64,000 nt of DNA from CBFHOS01 sp965657645 (GTDB lineage Bacteria > Pseudomonadota > Alphaproteobacteria > Puniceispirillales > Puniceispirillaceae). Positions 33,781 through 42,412 of the stretch are shown here, piece after piece. Made by a program: the position numbers and the translations under genes. Position 1 is the stretch's first letter. Every line of letters begins with the position of its first letter. Where the stretch lies: NCBI GenBank assembly GCA_965657645.1, contig CBFHOS010000002.1:124001-188000 (forward strand), written 5' to 3'. A model generated the notes under the pieces. It made no database searches, was not told the origin of the DNA, and worked only from the letters and a program-made list of their open reading frames with translations.

Positions 33781-34935
33781 ATGCAAAATTCAGAAATGAA
33801 ACATGCAGAGGACGTGACAATCCAGCCGGATTTTGACGCCGCCAGCAGTAATGAGATGGGTGGCAACGAGCCGAGTGGAAAGTTGGATAACGAGGAGATC
33901 GCACGCCTGATCGCCCTTACCCAAGACGTGTCCTACAGCAACACATCGCATATCCCGGTTAAACCACAGGCTAAGTTTCAATCACGCTCGCTGGTTGATA
34001 TCGCAATGGAGGCCCAGCGCCGCCGCGATCAGGCCGCGGCTGATGATCCGTCATTAGATGGAGAGATCCTTGACGATGCCGGTGCAGATATGCCGGCTAA
34101 AGCGTCTAGCGAAACAGGTGTTGAAGCCACAAGCGAAGCGGTAAATGATGCCGGTATTGAAGGCGGTGAGGCGATGAGCCCATCGGCGGATGATGCCGGT
34201 CTGGATGCGCTAGGTGAGAGCGAAGAGCCAGACATTAGCCCAGAGGAAGAAGCCGCGGCACAAGCGGCCTTGGCTCTTGAAGAGGCTTTTGAAAAAGGCC
34301 GCCGTGAAGGTCTAGCCGCAGGTGAAGAGATTGGCCAGAAAGCTGGCTATGAAAAGGGTCATGAAACAGGCCGCGCCGCAGGACAGGCCGAAGCAACGGC
34401 GCAATTGGAAACAAGCATTCAGGGGTTTGAGCGTGCGGCTCAGGCGCTTACTGGCGCCGGTGCGCTGGATATCGAAGGGCTTTATGCCAGCATCAATAAT
34501 GCGATTTTGGCGCTGGCAAGTGAGCGCGCTGGTATCGCCATTGCCGAAAACCCCGAGGCTTTTGCCCGCCGTATCGAAGGGCTATTGGCCTCGGTTGAGG
34601 TGAAAACAGCGACACCGCAAATCCGCTTGAATACCGAAGATTTCGGGGCGTTAAAGCCGATTATCAAAACCCGTGAAAAGCTCAAGGATTGTAATGTCAT
34701 TGCGGATACCACGCTGGCATCGGGCGATGTGCGGCTATTGATCGATGGGGTTGGTATTGAGGATGAATTGCGCCGCGCCCAGATGCCTGTTGGTGTCCAG
34801 CCGCAAGCCGCAATCGAAGAGCCAACAGAGATAAGTCCGCCAGCAGATGAGCCAGCCGACCAGCCAACAGACCAGCAGATCAGCGACACTCCATCACCTG
34901 ATGCACAGCCAGACGATGGCGCGGATCTGTCATGA
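33781..34935 (+). CDS. fliH: Flagellar export regulator FliH, long acidic form
   Basis: FliH controls the FliI ATPase. The C-terminal half (about residue 160 on) carries the FliH pattern: FEKGRREGLAAGEEIGQKAG and YEKGHETGRAAGQAEA, the Gly-xxx-Gly repeats of the helix, then the FliH/V-ATPase E-like domain. At 384 aa it is longer than the usual 220-250 because of an acidic, low-complexity N-terminal region (about 80-165) and an acidic tail. It overlaps fliI by four bases (ATGA). Symbol by motif and position. Confidence 0.85.
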   Translation: MQNSEMKHAEDVTIQPDFDAASSNEMGGNEPSGKLDNEEIARLIALTQDVSYSNTSHIPVKPQAKFQSRSLVDIAMEAQRRRDQAAADDPSLDGEILDDAGADMPAKASSETGVEATSEAVNDAGIEGGEAMSPSADDAGLDALGESEEPDISPEEEAAAQAALALEEAFEKGRREGLAAGEEIGQKAGYEKGHETGRAAGQAEATAQLETSIQGFERAAQALTGAGALDIEGLYASINNAILALASERAGIAIAENPEAFARRIEGLLASVEVKTATPQIRLNTEDFGALKPIIKTREKLKDCNVIADTTLASGDVRLLIDGVGIEDELRRAQMPVGVQPQAAIEEPTEISPPADEPADQPTDQQISDTPSPDAQPDDGADLS

Positions 34936-36254
34936 CCATGCTGAACGAGTTGTTAATCGACCGCATTGATGCCAAGTCGCCGGTGCATAAGGTGACGGTG
35001 TTTGGCCATGTGTCGCGCTATGACGGCCAGATGCTGGAATGCAACGGCTTTCCCGCCAATATCGGTGCGCTATGTGAAGTTGATACCGATAATGACGAGC
35101 CAGCCATTGCCGAAGTCATTGGTTTTCACCACGGTAACAACCTTTTGTCGCTGCATGATTTTGGTGCCCGTATTCGGGTTGGTGCCCGCGTAAGTTTGAT
35201 TGATGAAGGTGCCAGCATTCCGGTTGGCCCGGGTCTATTGGGCCGTGTGACTGATGCGCTTGGTGCGCCGCTTGATGAAGGCCCCAGCATTCGTCTTGAA
35301 AATGAATGGCCCCTTAAAGGCAAAACCTTAAACCCTCTATCGCGCCAGCCAGTTGATCAGCCATTGGATGTTGGCGTGCGGGCCATTAACGGATTGCTGA
35401 CGGTTGGCCGTGGCCAGCGCATTGGTATTATTGCCGGATCTGGTGTTGGTAAATCAGTCCTGCTTGGGATGATGAGCCGCTATACCGACGCGGATGTTGT
35501 CGTCGTTGGTATGATTGGCGAACGTGGCCGCGAGGTTGGCGCGTTTGTGCGTACCATTCTGCAAGGTGATGCCAAGGCGCGTACTGCGGTTGTTGCGGTG
35601 CCAGCTGATCGGTCGCCATTGTTGCGTATCCGCGGTGCAGAGCGGGCGACCGCCATTGCCGAATATTTCCGTGATCAGGGCAAGAATGTTCTGCTGATTA
35701 TGGATAGCCTGACACGGGTGGCACATGCGCGCCGTGAAATTGGCTTGGCGCTTGGTGAACAGCCTACCTCAAAAGGATATCCGCCATCGGTTGTGTCGAT
35801 GATCCCGCGCTTGATCGAGCGTACCGGCACTGGCGAAGTTGGCAAGGGCACTATAACCGCTATCTATACTGTATTGGCTGATGGCGATGATGCGAGTGAT
35901 CCGGTGGTCGATACTGCGCGTGCCATTCTTGATGGCCATGTCGTGCTGTCTCGTGATCAGGCGCAGATGGGCATTTATCCAGCCATTGATATTCGTCAAT
36001 CCATTAGTCGCGTTATGGGTGATGTGACCTCTGGCGATCATGTGGCGGCTAGCCATCAATTCCGCCGGCTAGTGTCACTCTATATGGAAAACCGCGATCT
36101 GTTATTGATGGGCGGCTATACCGCCGGTCAAGATGCCGAGCTGGACCGCGCCGTTGGCATGTGGAATGTGCTGATGGGCTATATCCGCCAGACCGAGGAT
36201 GACCGCACTACTTTCAAGAGCAGCCGCGATGATCTAGTTCGGCTATTGGCTTGA
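34932..36254 (+). CDS. fliI: Flagellum-specific ATPase FliI
   Basis: FliI drives the flagellar type III export apparatus. The 440-aa protein has Walker A GSGVGKSVLLGMM, the GERGREVGAF segment, Walker B LLIMDSLTRVAHARREI and the LGEQPTSKGYPPSV motif of the F1/FliI family. Its start overlaps fliH and its stop is one base from fliJ, so fliH-fliI-fliJ are translationally coupled. Confidence 0.98.
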   Translation: MTMLNELLIDRIDAKSPVHKVTVFGHVSRYDGQMLECNGFPANIGALCEVDTDNDEPAIAEVIGFHHGNNLLSLHDFGARIRVGARVSLIDEGASIPVGPGLLGRVTDALGAPLDEGPSIRLENEWPLKGKTLNPLSRQPVDQPLDVGVRAINGLLTVGRGQRIGIIAGSGVGKSVLLGMMSRYTDADVVVVGMIGERGREVGAFVRTILQGDAKARTAVVAVPADRSPLLRIRGAERATAIAEYFRDQGKNVLLIMDSLTRVAHARREIGLALGEQPTSKGYPPSVVSMIPRLIERTGTGEVGKGTITAIYTVLADGDDASDPVVDTARAILDGHVVLSRDQAQMGIYPAIDIRQSISRVMGDVTSGDHVAASHQFRRLVSLYMENRDLLLMGGYTAGQDAELDRAVGMWNVLMGYIRQTEDDRTTFKSSRDDLVRLLA

Positions 36255-36255
36255 T

Positions 36256-36666
36256 ATGGCTAATAAAAAATCCATTTATGACCGGCTTGCGTTAAAGCAA
36301 AAGGTGGGCATTCTCAAAAAAACTGAGGCACTCACAACCTTGCAACAGGAATTGGCTCGTACATCGTCAATCCGTGACCAGCTCATAGCGATTATTGATG
36401 ATACGGCAATTGTGCCCGGCGAGACCACTGGCATGCATTTGCGCTCGGCGAGTTGGTATGGCGGGCAAATTCAGGACCAGCTAGTAACGATCACCAACCG
36501 GACCGAATTTCTGGATGAAGAGGTGGATAGCCATCGCCGCCAGATTGCCGGGGAAAACCATCGCTATAATCTGTCCCTCGAAAAGGGTGTGGAGCATAAT
36601 CGCAAGCTTGCCGAAGAGCGTGAAGATCGCCATGAGGCGATGTTGCCACCGCGACCAAACCGCTAG
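36256..36666 (+). CDS. fliJ: Flagellar export protein FliJ
   Basis: A 136-aa coiled-coil protein directly after fliI, the position and form of FliJ, the stalk of the export ATPase. The protein is helical throughout, with charged heptads (for example FLDEEVDSHRRQIAGENHRY), and has no signal peptide. Sequence conservation in FliJ is low, so context carries much of the weight. A sigma-54 promoter follows, separating it from fliK. Confidence 0.82.
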   Translation: MANKKSIYDRLALKQKVGILKKTEALTTLQQELARTSSIRDQLIAIIDDTAIVPGETTGMHLRSASWYGGQIQDQLVTITNRTEFLDEEVDSHRRQIAGENHRYNLSLEKGVEHNRKLAEEREDRHEAMLPPRPNR

Positions 36667-36686
36667 ATTTAATGAAAAAACCCAAG

Positions 36687-36702
36687 CTGGCACTGTTTTT
36701 GC
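36687..36702 (+). promoter_or_regulatory. Sigma-54 promoter for fliK and downstream genes
   Basis: CTGGCACTGTTTTTGC has GG at 36689-36690, ten bases, then GC at 36701-36702, close to the full consensus TGGCAC-N5-TTGC. The start near 36713 leaves about 29 nt before ATG 36742. Confidence 0.88.
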
Positions 36703-36741
36703 AAAGAAACGGTAGCTAGTAATTTACAGGTGAGGATCAGA

Positions 36742-38595
36742 ATGTCCGGTCTTGGCGATCTGAAGACAAATGCTATGGCGGCGGGTCAAAACCGTGCATT
36801 AGCGGCGGATAGCACGCAATTATCCAGCGACCAGTTGGCGCTGTTTGCGGGCCTTTTTGCGCTAGTGAACCCAGAGACCGTGAACCCAGAGACTGTGAAC
36901 CCAGAGACTGTGGATCTAGAGACTGTGGCCGGTAATGCAGAGCCAGAGGTGGGCGTGGGTGCTGCGCTGACAACTGAATTAATGTCTGCGGTCCCCCTGA
37001 CACAGGACGAGCAGCCGACCACCATTGCCGGACTTTTGCAATTGGCCAATAGTCTTGTCGGGCCAACGCTAGAGGGTGGCGCGCCAGATGATGGCGGCAA
37101 TTCCAGTGATCTTGCTTCAGCTGAGATTTTCAGCGCGAAAGCATTGGCTGTGGATGAGGCTGAGGCACCGCAAACCATCAGCATTGACGAGTTAACAAAT
37201 ATCGCCCAAGCGCTCGCCGCACGAAGCCAGAGCCACGCACCAACTGGTAACCGCAGCAAAGAATATGGTGCGGTATCGCCCGCTGGTGCGCAATTGCTAC
37301 AACATATTCGTAACATTCATGAAACCAATGCATCGCTGGCAACGCCGTTGGCCGGTGCGATGAATGATGGTGATCCGGCACTGGTTGGTGCACCCGTTGG
37401 CGTAACAGGGGCCGTCCAGAACACCGCCACAAACACTGTCTTTGGCCCGGTTCAAGGGCCGCCTGACGCCACTGGCAAATGGCCAGCGCAACCACCGATG
37501 ATGCGCCCATTGCCCCAAGGCGTTGCTGTTTCACCTGCTGGGGCTGAAATCGATGCTGAATTAGCAGGTGATGCGAAATCATTGGATGGTGTCAAAACCG
37601 AATATTCCCCGCTTGGTAAAGTGGAATACGGCAAGCTAGAGAGCGGCAAGACAGTTGGCACCCTTGCCAAAGATCAGGCCGCCCAGCAAGCCATGCAACA
37701 AACTCTTACCGAGGCCGGTGAGGGCCGCGTGCCAAAACAGATGGCGGCAAATGCGGCTCTGGCGAATGTGCAACAGGCTGGCGAAATCCGTCATCTCCAG
37801 AGCCAAGCAATGGCACAGCAAGCACAAACAACCAGCCTGCCCGGTCAATTGGCGGGCGCCGATACGCAATCAAGCCCACCCACCAGCCACTCTACTAATG
37901 GCCAGAACGGTGGGTCAACGAGCGGACAGCTTGCAGGTAATACAGGTGGTAATACTGGTGGTAACACTGGTGGTAATACGGGTGGTAATACGGGCGGTAA
38001 CGCCGGTGGTTATGCCGCAAGCGGCGATTTGACCGCTGGGCGTGATCACAATGGCCGCGTAATGGCACATCGTTTGAACATGGCGCAAAGCGGCTGGGGC
38101 GAGACCCTTGTGCGGAACATCGCTAGCGACATTGCCAACGGTAACCAGACAGTGAGAATTGTTCTAGAGCCGCGTAGTCTTGGGCGTTTGACGGTGAATA
38201 TGACCTTGAATGCAGGACGGGCATCCGTTCGGATCGCGGCACATACCACCGCCGCCGCGGATCAACTCCGCCAGAACCAAGGTGGTTTGTCACAGCTATT
38301 TGAAAAGGCCGGCATGCGCCTTGGCTCTATGCAAACAATCTCGTTGGAGCCAGCCAGTAGTGACGCCGGACAGAATGCGCTCAATAACACCGAAAATACC
38401 GGTGGGAATACCGGTGGGAATACGGGTGGAAATGGTGGCCAAAGCCTTGCGCAGGGCAATGGACAAATTGACGGTAATATAAATATTAGTAATAAACTAA
38501 AATCTGATGATAACATTGAAATATCGGATATGAATGATGGTAACGGCGCCGGACTTGGTCCCGGCGAGACTGCTGTACTAAACATTCTTGCCTGA
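36742..38595 (+). CDS. fliK: Hook-length control protein FliK
   Basis: FliK measures the hook and switches export specificity. The 617-aa protein has the conserved C-terminal domain (about 460-550): SGWGETLVRNIASDIANGNQ, VRIVLEPRSLGRLTVNMTLN and the Gln-rich stretch after it. The rest is disordered and contains VNPET repeats, a GNTGGNTG array and a second GNTGG array. ATG 36742 follows GGTGAGG, so the in-frame GTG at 36730 is not needed. FliK is longer than the roughly 400 residues of enteric FliK. Confidence 0.9.
   Translation: MSGLGDLKTNAMAAGQNRALAADSTQLSSDQLALFAGLFALVNPETVNPETVNPETVDLETVAGNAEPEVGVGAALTTELMSAVPLTQDEQPTTIAGLLQLANSLVGPTLEGGAPDDGGNSSDLASAEIFSAKALAVDEAEAPQTISIDELTNIAQALAARSQSHAPTGNRSKEYGAVSPAGAQLLQHIRNIHETNASLATPLAGAMNDGDPALVGAPVGVTGAVQNTATNTVFGPVQGPPDATGKWPAQPPMMRPLPQGVAVSPAGAEIDAELAGDAKSLDGVKTEYSPLGKVEYGKLESGKTVGTLAKDQAAQQAMQQTLTEAGEGRVPKQMAANAALANVQQAGEIRHLQSQAMAQQAQTTSLPGQLAGADTQSSPPTSHSTNGQNGGSTSGQLAGNTGGNTGGNTGGNTGGNTGGNAGGYAASGDLTAGRDHNGRVMAHRLNMAQSGWGETLVRNIASDIANGNQTVRIVLEPRSLGRLTVNMTLNAGRASVRIAAHTTAAADQLRQNQGGLSQLFEKAGMRLGSMQTISLEPASSDAGQNALNNTENTGGNTGGNTGGNGGQSLAQGNGQIDGNINISNKLKSDDNIEISDMNDGNGAGLGPGETAVLNILA
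36865..36924 (+). repeat. 15-bp tandem repeat in fliK
   Basis: Units GTGAACCCAGAGACC/T occur three times, with a fourth diverged unit, encoding VNPET repeats and VDLET. The period keeps the frame. Confidence 0.9.
37936..38007 (+). repeat. 12-bp tandem repeat in fliK encoding GNTG units
   Basis: Six units of GGTAATACNGGT (variants at third positions) encode a run of Gly-Asn-Thr-Gly. The period is four codons, so copy-number changes would alter FliK length without a frameshift. Confidence 0.92.
38395..38430 (+). repeat. Second 12-bp GNTGG repeat in fliK
   Basis: Three units of AATACCGGTGGG or a close variant. It codes the same Asn-Thr-Gly-Gly motif as the array at 37936 and lies after the conserved C-terminal domain. 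Confidence 0.9.
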
Positions 38596-38622
38596 TAGCG
38601 TAGCCGAGAGAAGGACGAAATA

Positions 38623-39195
38623 ATGGCCGATAATGATACAGAGGCAAAAGCCTCAAGTGGCTTGGTGAAAAAGATTGCGATCTATGGTGGTGCAGGCATC
38701 CTTTTGCTCGGCCTTGGTCTTGGCGCGGGCTATATGATTTTTGGCGCCGCCCAGCCGGATCCGTCTGAGCAAATCGAGGAAATCATCGAACGGAAGATGG
38801 CCGAGAAAGAAGCTGAGGAGGCTGAGGATAACACCTCAATGTCCAAGCAGGCCAAAGATACACCGGTCGAAGAGGTTTTCGAGACCATCTATCATGAATT
38901 CCCGGGTACATTTACGACCAATCTGTCGGGCTCTCGCCGCATGCTTCAAATTGGCGTCGGTGTTTCAACGCAATATGATGATACGGTAATGATGAATGTG
39001 GAATCGCACCAGCTCGCCCTGCGTTCGATTATCCTAGGCGTCATCAGTGATTTCACCGAAGATGATGTGCGCGGTGCAGCAGGCCGTGAGAAACTAGCAA
39101 CTGCCTTGCGTGATGCATTGAATATAAAGCTGGAGGCATTAGAGAGTTTTGGCGGAGTTGAAGAGGTTCATTTCACCAGCTTTGTTCTGCAATAG
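38623..39195 (+). CDS. fliL: Flagellar basal body-associated protein FliL
   Basis: FliL surrounds and supports the stator. The 190-aa protein has a single N-terminal transmembrane helix (about residues 15-38), an acidic linker (KMAEKEAEEAEDNTS) and the periplasmic FliL domain with IYHEFPGTFTTNLSGSRRML near its start and the LNIKLEALESFGGVEEVHFT end. The next gene is fliM, 133 bp on. Confidence 0.93.
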   Translation: MADNDTEAKASSGLVKKIAIYGGAGILLLGLGLGAGYMIFGAAQPDPSEQIEEIIERKMAEKEAEEAEDNTSMSKQAKDTPVEEVFETIYHEFPGTFTTNLSGSRRMLQIGVGVSTQYDDTVMMNVESHQLALRSIILGVISDFTEDDVRGAAGREKLATALRDALNIKLEALESFGGVEEVHFTSFVLQ

Positions 39196-39229
39196 GGTGT
39201 TTATGATCGCCTAGAATAAAATGACCCAG

Positions 39230-39273
39230 CAGTTAACCGGCAGTTAACGGGCAGTGAACGGGCAGTGAATAGG
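39230..39273 (+). repeat. Four-copy 11-bp tandem repeat upstream of fliM
   Basis: CAGTTAACCGG, CAGTTAACGGG, CAGTGAACGGG, CAGTGAATAGG in a row between fliL and fliM. The period is not a multiple of three and each unit carries an AAC/AAT core, so it is unlikely to be coding. It could affect fliM expression. Confidence 0.85.
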
Positions 39274-39328
39274 TAATTTAGTGGGCTGGCTTTGGTTGGC
39301 TTGTAGGTAAATCGGTAAGGATGGCATT

Positions 39329-40303
39329 GTGGCATCAACGCGAAAATTAAGTAGTGACGAAGTCAACGCACTGATCGAAGGTTTGAATTCGGACGCAGCC
39401 GCACCAGCGGCGGCAGCGGTCGCCGATACGGCCGAGGTGCGCCCGTTCCAGTTCGGTTCAGATGATTTGACGTTGCTCGGTGATTATTATGCATTGCGGA
39501 TGATCAATGAGAGATTTGCCCGTCATGCACGCCAGGTCTTTTTGCCAATGCTGCGTATCCAGCCGCGGATTTCGTCATTCCCGCCAGAGGTGAAAACCTT
39601 TGATGAATATACGGCCAGCATTGAAAACTTTATGAGCTTGAACATAAGCCGGCTTGAGGAATTGCGCGGCAGTATGTTGACGGTGATGACGCCTAGCTTT
39701 GTGTCGATCCTGACCAATTCATATTATGGCGGCAAAATTGCTTCACTAACCACGCCTAAAACTGAATTCACCTCTACTGAAGAGCGCATTATCGAGCTTA
39801 TCAGTGAAGGCCTGAACGAAAATCTTGAGAATGCGTGGCGTGATTTAATGCCCATTCATATCTCGCACCAAAGCCGTGAGATTAACCCGCAATTTGCCTC
39901 ATTCGTTGATGCGTCTGATTTGGTGATTATCTGTTCCTTTGTGGTGCAATTGCCAAACACTGATGCGGCGACTTTTGACATTATTTATCCATTGCAGACC
40001 CTAAAGCCGATTGCGTCCCAGCTACGCTCGCGGGTGCAGACCGATAAGAGTAATGACGATGCAAGCTGGCGTGATCAGATGGAACGTGCGGTTCTAGAAA
40101 TTCCGCTCAACCTAACCGCCCGCCTCAGCGAGCCGACGGTTTCGATGAGCAAGCTAATACGGTTGCAGGTTGGCGATGTGTTCCCGATTAACATCAGCGA
40201 TGGGGTGTCATTGCTGTTGGAAAATCGACCATTTTATCATGGTGAACTCGGCGAGTTGGGCGGGCAGGCTGCGGTCAATCTAAAGGATAGAATTAAAGAA
40301 TAA
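39329..40303 (+). CDS. fliM: Motor switch protein FliM
   Basis: FliM binds phosphorylated CheY and forms the C-ring with FliG and FliN. The 324-aa protein begins with a CheY-binding-like motif (LSSDEVNALIEGL), has the middle CheC-like domain with FARHARQVFLPMLRIQPR and ends in a SpoA domain (SKLIRLQVGDVFPINISDGV). The start is GTG with GGTAAGG upstream; an ATG at 39321 is in another frame. fliN follows directly. Confidence 0.95.
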   Translation: MASTRKLSSDEVNALIEGLNSDAAAPAAAAVADTAEVRPFQFGSDDLTLLGDYYALRMINERFARHARQVFLPMLRIQPRISSFPPEVKTFDEYTASIENFMSLNISRLEELRGSMLTVMTPSFVSILTNSYYGGKIASLTTPKTEFTSTEERIIELISEGLNENLENAWRDLMPIHISHQSREINPQFASFVDASDLVIICSFVVQLPNTDAATFDIIYPLQTLKPIASQLRSRVQTDKSNDDASWRDQMERAVLEIPLNLTARLSEPTVSMSKLIRLQVGDVFPINISDGVSLLLENRPFYHGELGELGGQAAVNLKDRIKE

Positions 40304-40340
40304 GCCCATTGGGTAACTGGTGGCATTGAAAGGAAATCGA

Positions 40341-40661
40341 ATGTCTGACGAAAATGAAATGCAGGGCGAAGTCGCCGGGGCAGGCGATAGCGAACGTATG
40401 GGCGCGGAAAACATGCGCCTGTTGGAAAACATCGACGTTATGCTGACTGTTGAAGTGGGTAACGCCGAAATCAAGATCAGAGACTTGCTGCGTTTGAGCG
40501 AAGGCTCGGTGATCGAGCTAAACCGGTTGGCCGGTGATCCGCTGGATATTCTGGCAAATGGAACGATGATTGCCAAAGGCGAAGTTGTGATGGTGGGTGA
40601 GCGTTTCGGCATCCGTTTCTCAGAGATCGTGGCCCCAGAAGAGCGCGTGGAATCTCTCTAA
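40341..40661 (+). CDS. fliN: Motor switch protein FliN
   Basis: FliN completes the C-ring. The protein (106 aa) has an acidic N-terminus and the SpoA domain: LLENIDVMLTVEVGNAEIKI, LLRLSEGSVIELNRLAGDPL and KGEVVMVGERFGIRFSEIV. ATG 40341 has AAAGGA upstream; the in-frame GTG at 40320 would place the ribosome binding site inside the gene. Confidence 0.95.
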   Translation: MSDENEMQGEVAGAGDSERMGAENMRLLENIDVMLTVEVGNAEIKIRDLLRLSEGSVIELNRLAGDPLDILANGTMIAKGEVVMVGERFGIRFSEIVAPEERVESL

Positions 40662-40820
40662 TCGCGACTAGATGATTATCGTCGGTTTTCTGACGCTGGC
40701 AGTTGATCGGGTGCAACACCGCTAGCCACAATTGTCGAAGGCGGTTTTCTCGTTAAAAATATCAAATCAAAACAATGTTATAGCCACCAGTCAAAAATAG
40801 TTGAGTGGGGCTATACTCGG

Positions 40821-40836
40821 CTGGCATGGATCTTGC
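40821..40836 (+). promoter_or_regulatory. Sigma-54 promoter for fliO-flhB
   Basis: CTGGCATGGATCTTGC has GG at 40823-40824, ten bases, then GC at 40835-40836. The start near 40848 leaves about 29 nt before fliO. The rest of 40662-40820 holds no gene. Confidence 0.85.
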
Positions 40837-40876
40837 CTTTACCGTAGCACGTTAAGTTGTCGTTACGGAGTTTGCT

Positions 40877-41317
40877 ATGCCAGTAGAGGCCATGCGCCCA
40901 GATCAATTGGTAATAATGGTAGCATTTTTGCTGCTGTTACTTGCTGTCTTGTTGATTGTACGCCGCTTTCGTGGCCGTATCACCAGTTCCATCCATGGCG
41001 ACAAACGCATGCATCATATCGAAGATCTGGTGCTGTCAGGACAAGAGCGTCTGCATCTGGTTGAAATTGACGGCACAAGCATTTTGGTGCATGCGGGCAA
41101 GGGCCATGCGGCGAGCTTTCTGCCGCTAGGTCCGGCCAAGGCAAAGACCCCAACAGGCGGTCCGACTACAACACAGAAAAATTCCGGCAAGCCAGCCAAT
41201 AAAGCGGCCCCAGCCAGCAAGCCGAGTGCATCAGACGCGAAGGCGGCAAGCACGCCATTATCATCGGCGATTTCCGAAGCCAGAAAACGCAATCCATTAT
41301 TGAGGCTCGGGCAATGA
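40877..41317 (+). CDS. fliO: Flagellar export protein FliO
   Basis: FliO assists assembly of the FliP ring. The 146-aa protein has one transmembrane helix (about residues 9-32, MVAFLLLLLAVLLIV) and the FliO segment KRMHHIEDLVLSGQERLHLV followed by a disordered Lys/Ala/Pro-rich tail. Conservation is low, but its place just before fliP, with a four-base overlap, is characteristic. Confidence 0.85.
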   Translation: MPVEAMRPDQLVIMVAFLLLLLAVLLIVRRFRGRITSSIHGDKRMHHIEDLVLSGQERLHLVEIDGTSILVHAGKGHAASFLPLGPAKAKTPTGGPTTTQKNSGKPANKAAPASKPSASDAKAASTPLSSAISEARKRNPLLRLGQ

Positions 41318-42093
41318 GATCGTTTCTAGGACTATCTAACTGGGCAATCAGCGGCTTTGTCTTTTGCGCGCTAATCCTCATTGCAGGACCGGCGGCGGCA
41401 CAGGACGGTATTGCCGGCATTCCAGCATTCAACGTCGGCCAGAGCGCCAATGGCGGTGCTACCTATTCATTGTCATTGCAAATTCTGGCGCTGATGACAG
41501 CGCTAACCCTGCTACCGTCACTGGTGCTGGGGATGACGTCTTTCACCAGAATTATCATCGTTCTATCAATCCTGCGCCAAGCCATGGGAACACAGCAAAC
41601 GCCGCCTAACCAGGTGTTGATTGCGATTGCTATGTTTTTGACATTCTTCATCATGGCCCCGACATTTACCCAGCTTAATGATCTGGTGCTTGGGCCGTAT
41701 ATGGATGGTCAGATGGCGGCCGATGCGGCGATTAATGACGGGATCAACATCATTAAGAAATTTATGGTGCAAAATACCCGGGTCAGCGACTTGGTAATGT
41801 TTGCCGAAATGGCAGGTGATCAGCCTTATGCAACACCGGAAGAAGTGCCGCTGAACGTATTGCTGCCGGCCTTTATTACGTCAGAGCTGAAGACTGCATT
41901 CCAGATTGGCTTTCTATTATTCCTGCCATTCCTAGTGATCGACATGGTGATCGCATCGATTTTGATGTCGCTTGGTATGATGATGCTGAGCCCGATGCTG
42001 GTGGCTCTACCATTTAAACTACTTTTATTCGTGCTCGTTGACGGATGGGCGATGACGGTCGGCTCGCTGGTCGCAACCTATTCGGTTTCGTGA
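41314..42093 (+). CDS. fliP: Flagellar export gate protein FliP
   Basis: FliP is the main subunit of the type III export gate. The 259-aa protein has a signal peptide (ending GPAAA), then four membrane segments, with the conserved SFTRIIIVLSILRQAMGTQQ and TPPNQVLIAIAMFLTFFIMA regions and SELKTAFQIGFLLFLPFLVI. It is the usual size. fliQ and fliR follow. Confidence 0.97.
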   Translation: MRSFLGLSNWAISGFVFCALILIAGPAAAQDGIAGIPAFNVGQSANGGATYSLSLQILALMTALTLLPSLVLGMTSFTRIIIVLSILRQAMGTQQTPPNQVLIAIAMFLTFFIMAPTFTQLNDLVLGPYMDGQMAADAAINDGINIIKKFMVQNTRVSDLVMFAEMAGDQPYATPEEVPLNVLLPAFITSELKTAFQIGFLLFLPFLVIDMVIASILMSLGMMMLSPMLVALPFKLLLFVLVDGWAMTVGSLVATYSVS

Positions 42094-42138
42094 TGGGCAT
42101 GGCATTTACAATGATCAGACATATTTTGGGGAAATCTA

Positions 42139-42405
42139 ATGGGCTTTGATGCGAATGTAGAATTGTTGAGAATTGCGTTTTGGCAGATCATCATTGCCGC
42201 AGGCCCCCTATTGTTTGTGGCGCTGGCTGTTGGTCTGGTGATTGGTATCATTCAGGCGGCGACATCGATTAACGAGATGACGCTGAGCTTTGTGCCTAAA
42301 CTGGTTATTGTAGTGGCGACTTTCGGTTTGCTATCGGGCTTTATGCTTGGTCGGCTTACCGATTATTTCCAGTTCATTTTTGATCAGATTGCCAGCATGA
42401 GTTAA
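42139..42405 (+). CDS. fliQ: Flagellar export gate protein FliQ
   Basis: FliQ, 88 aa, with two transmembrane helices (about residues 15-40 and 52-75) and the family motif LVIGIIQAATSINEMTLSFV followed by PKLVIVVATF. It lies between fliP and fliR; fliR starts 7 bp after its stop. Confidence 0.96.
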   Translation: MGFDANVELLRIAFWQIIIAAGPLLFVALAVGLVIGIIQAATSINEMTLSFVPKLVIVVATFGLLSGFMLGRLTDYFQFIFDQIASMS

Positions 42406-42412
42406 TGCCGCG

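Noticed and set aside
37936..38007. Regular 12-bp repeats as a CRISPR array
   Set aside because: Units are contiguous with no spacers and encode an in-frame GNTG run in fliK.
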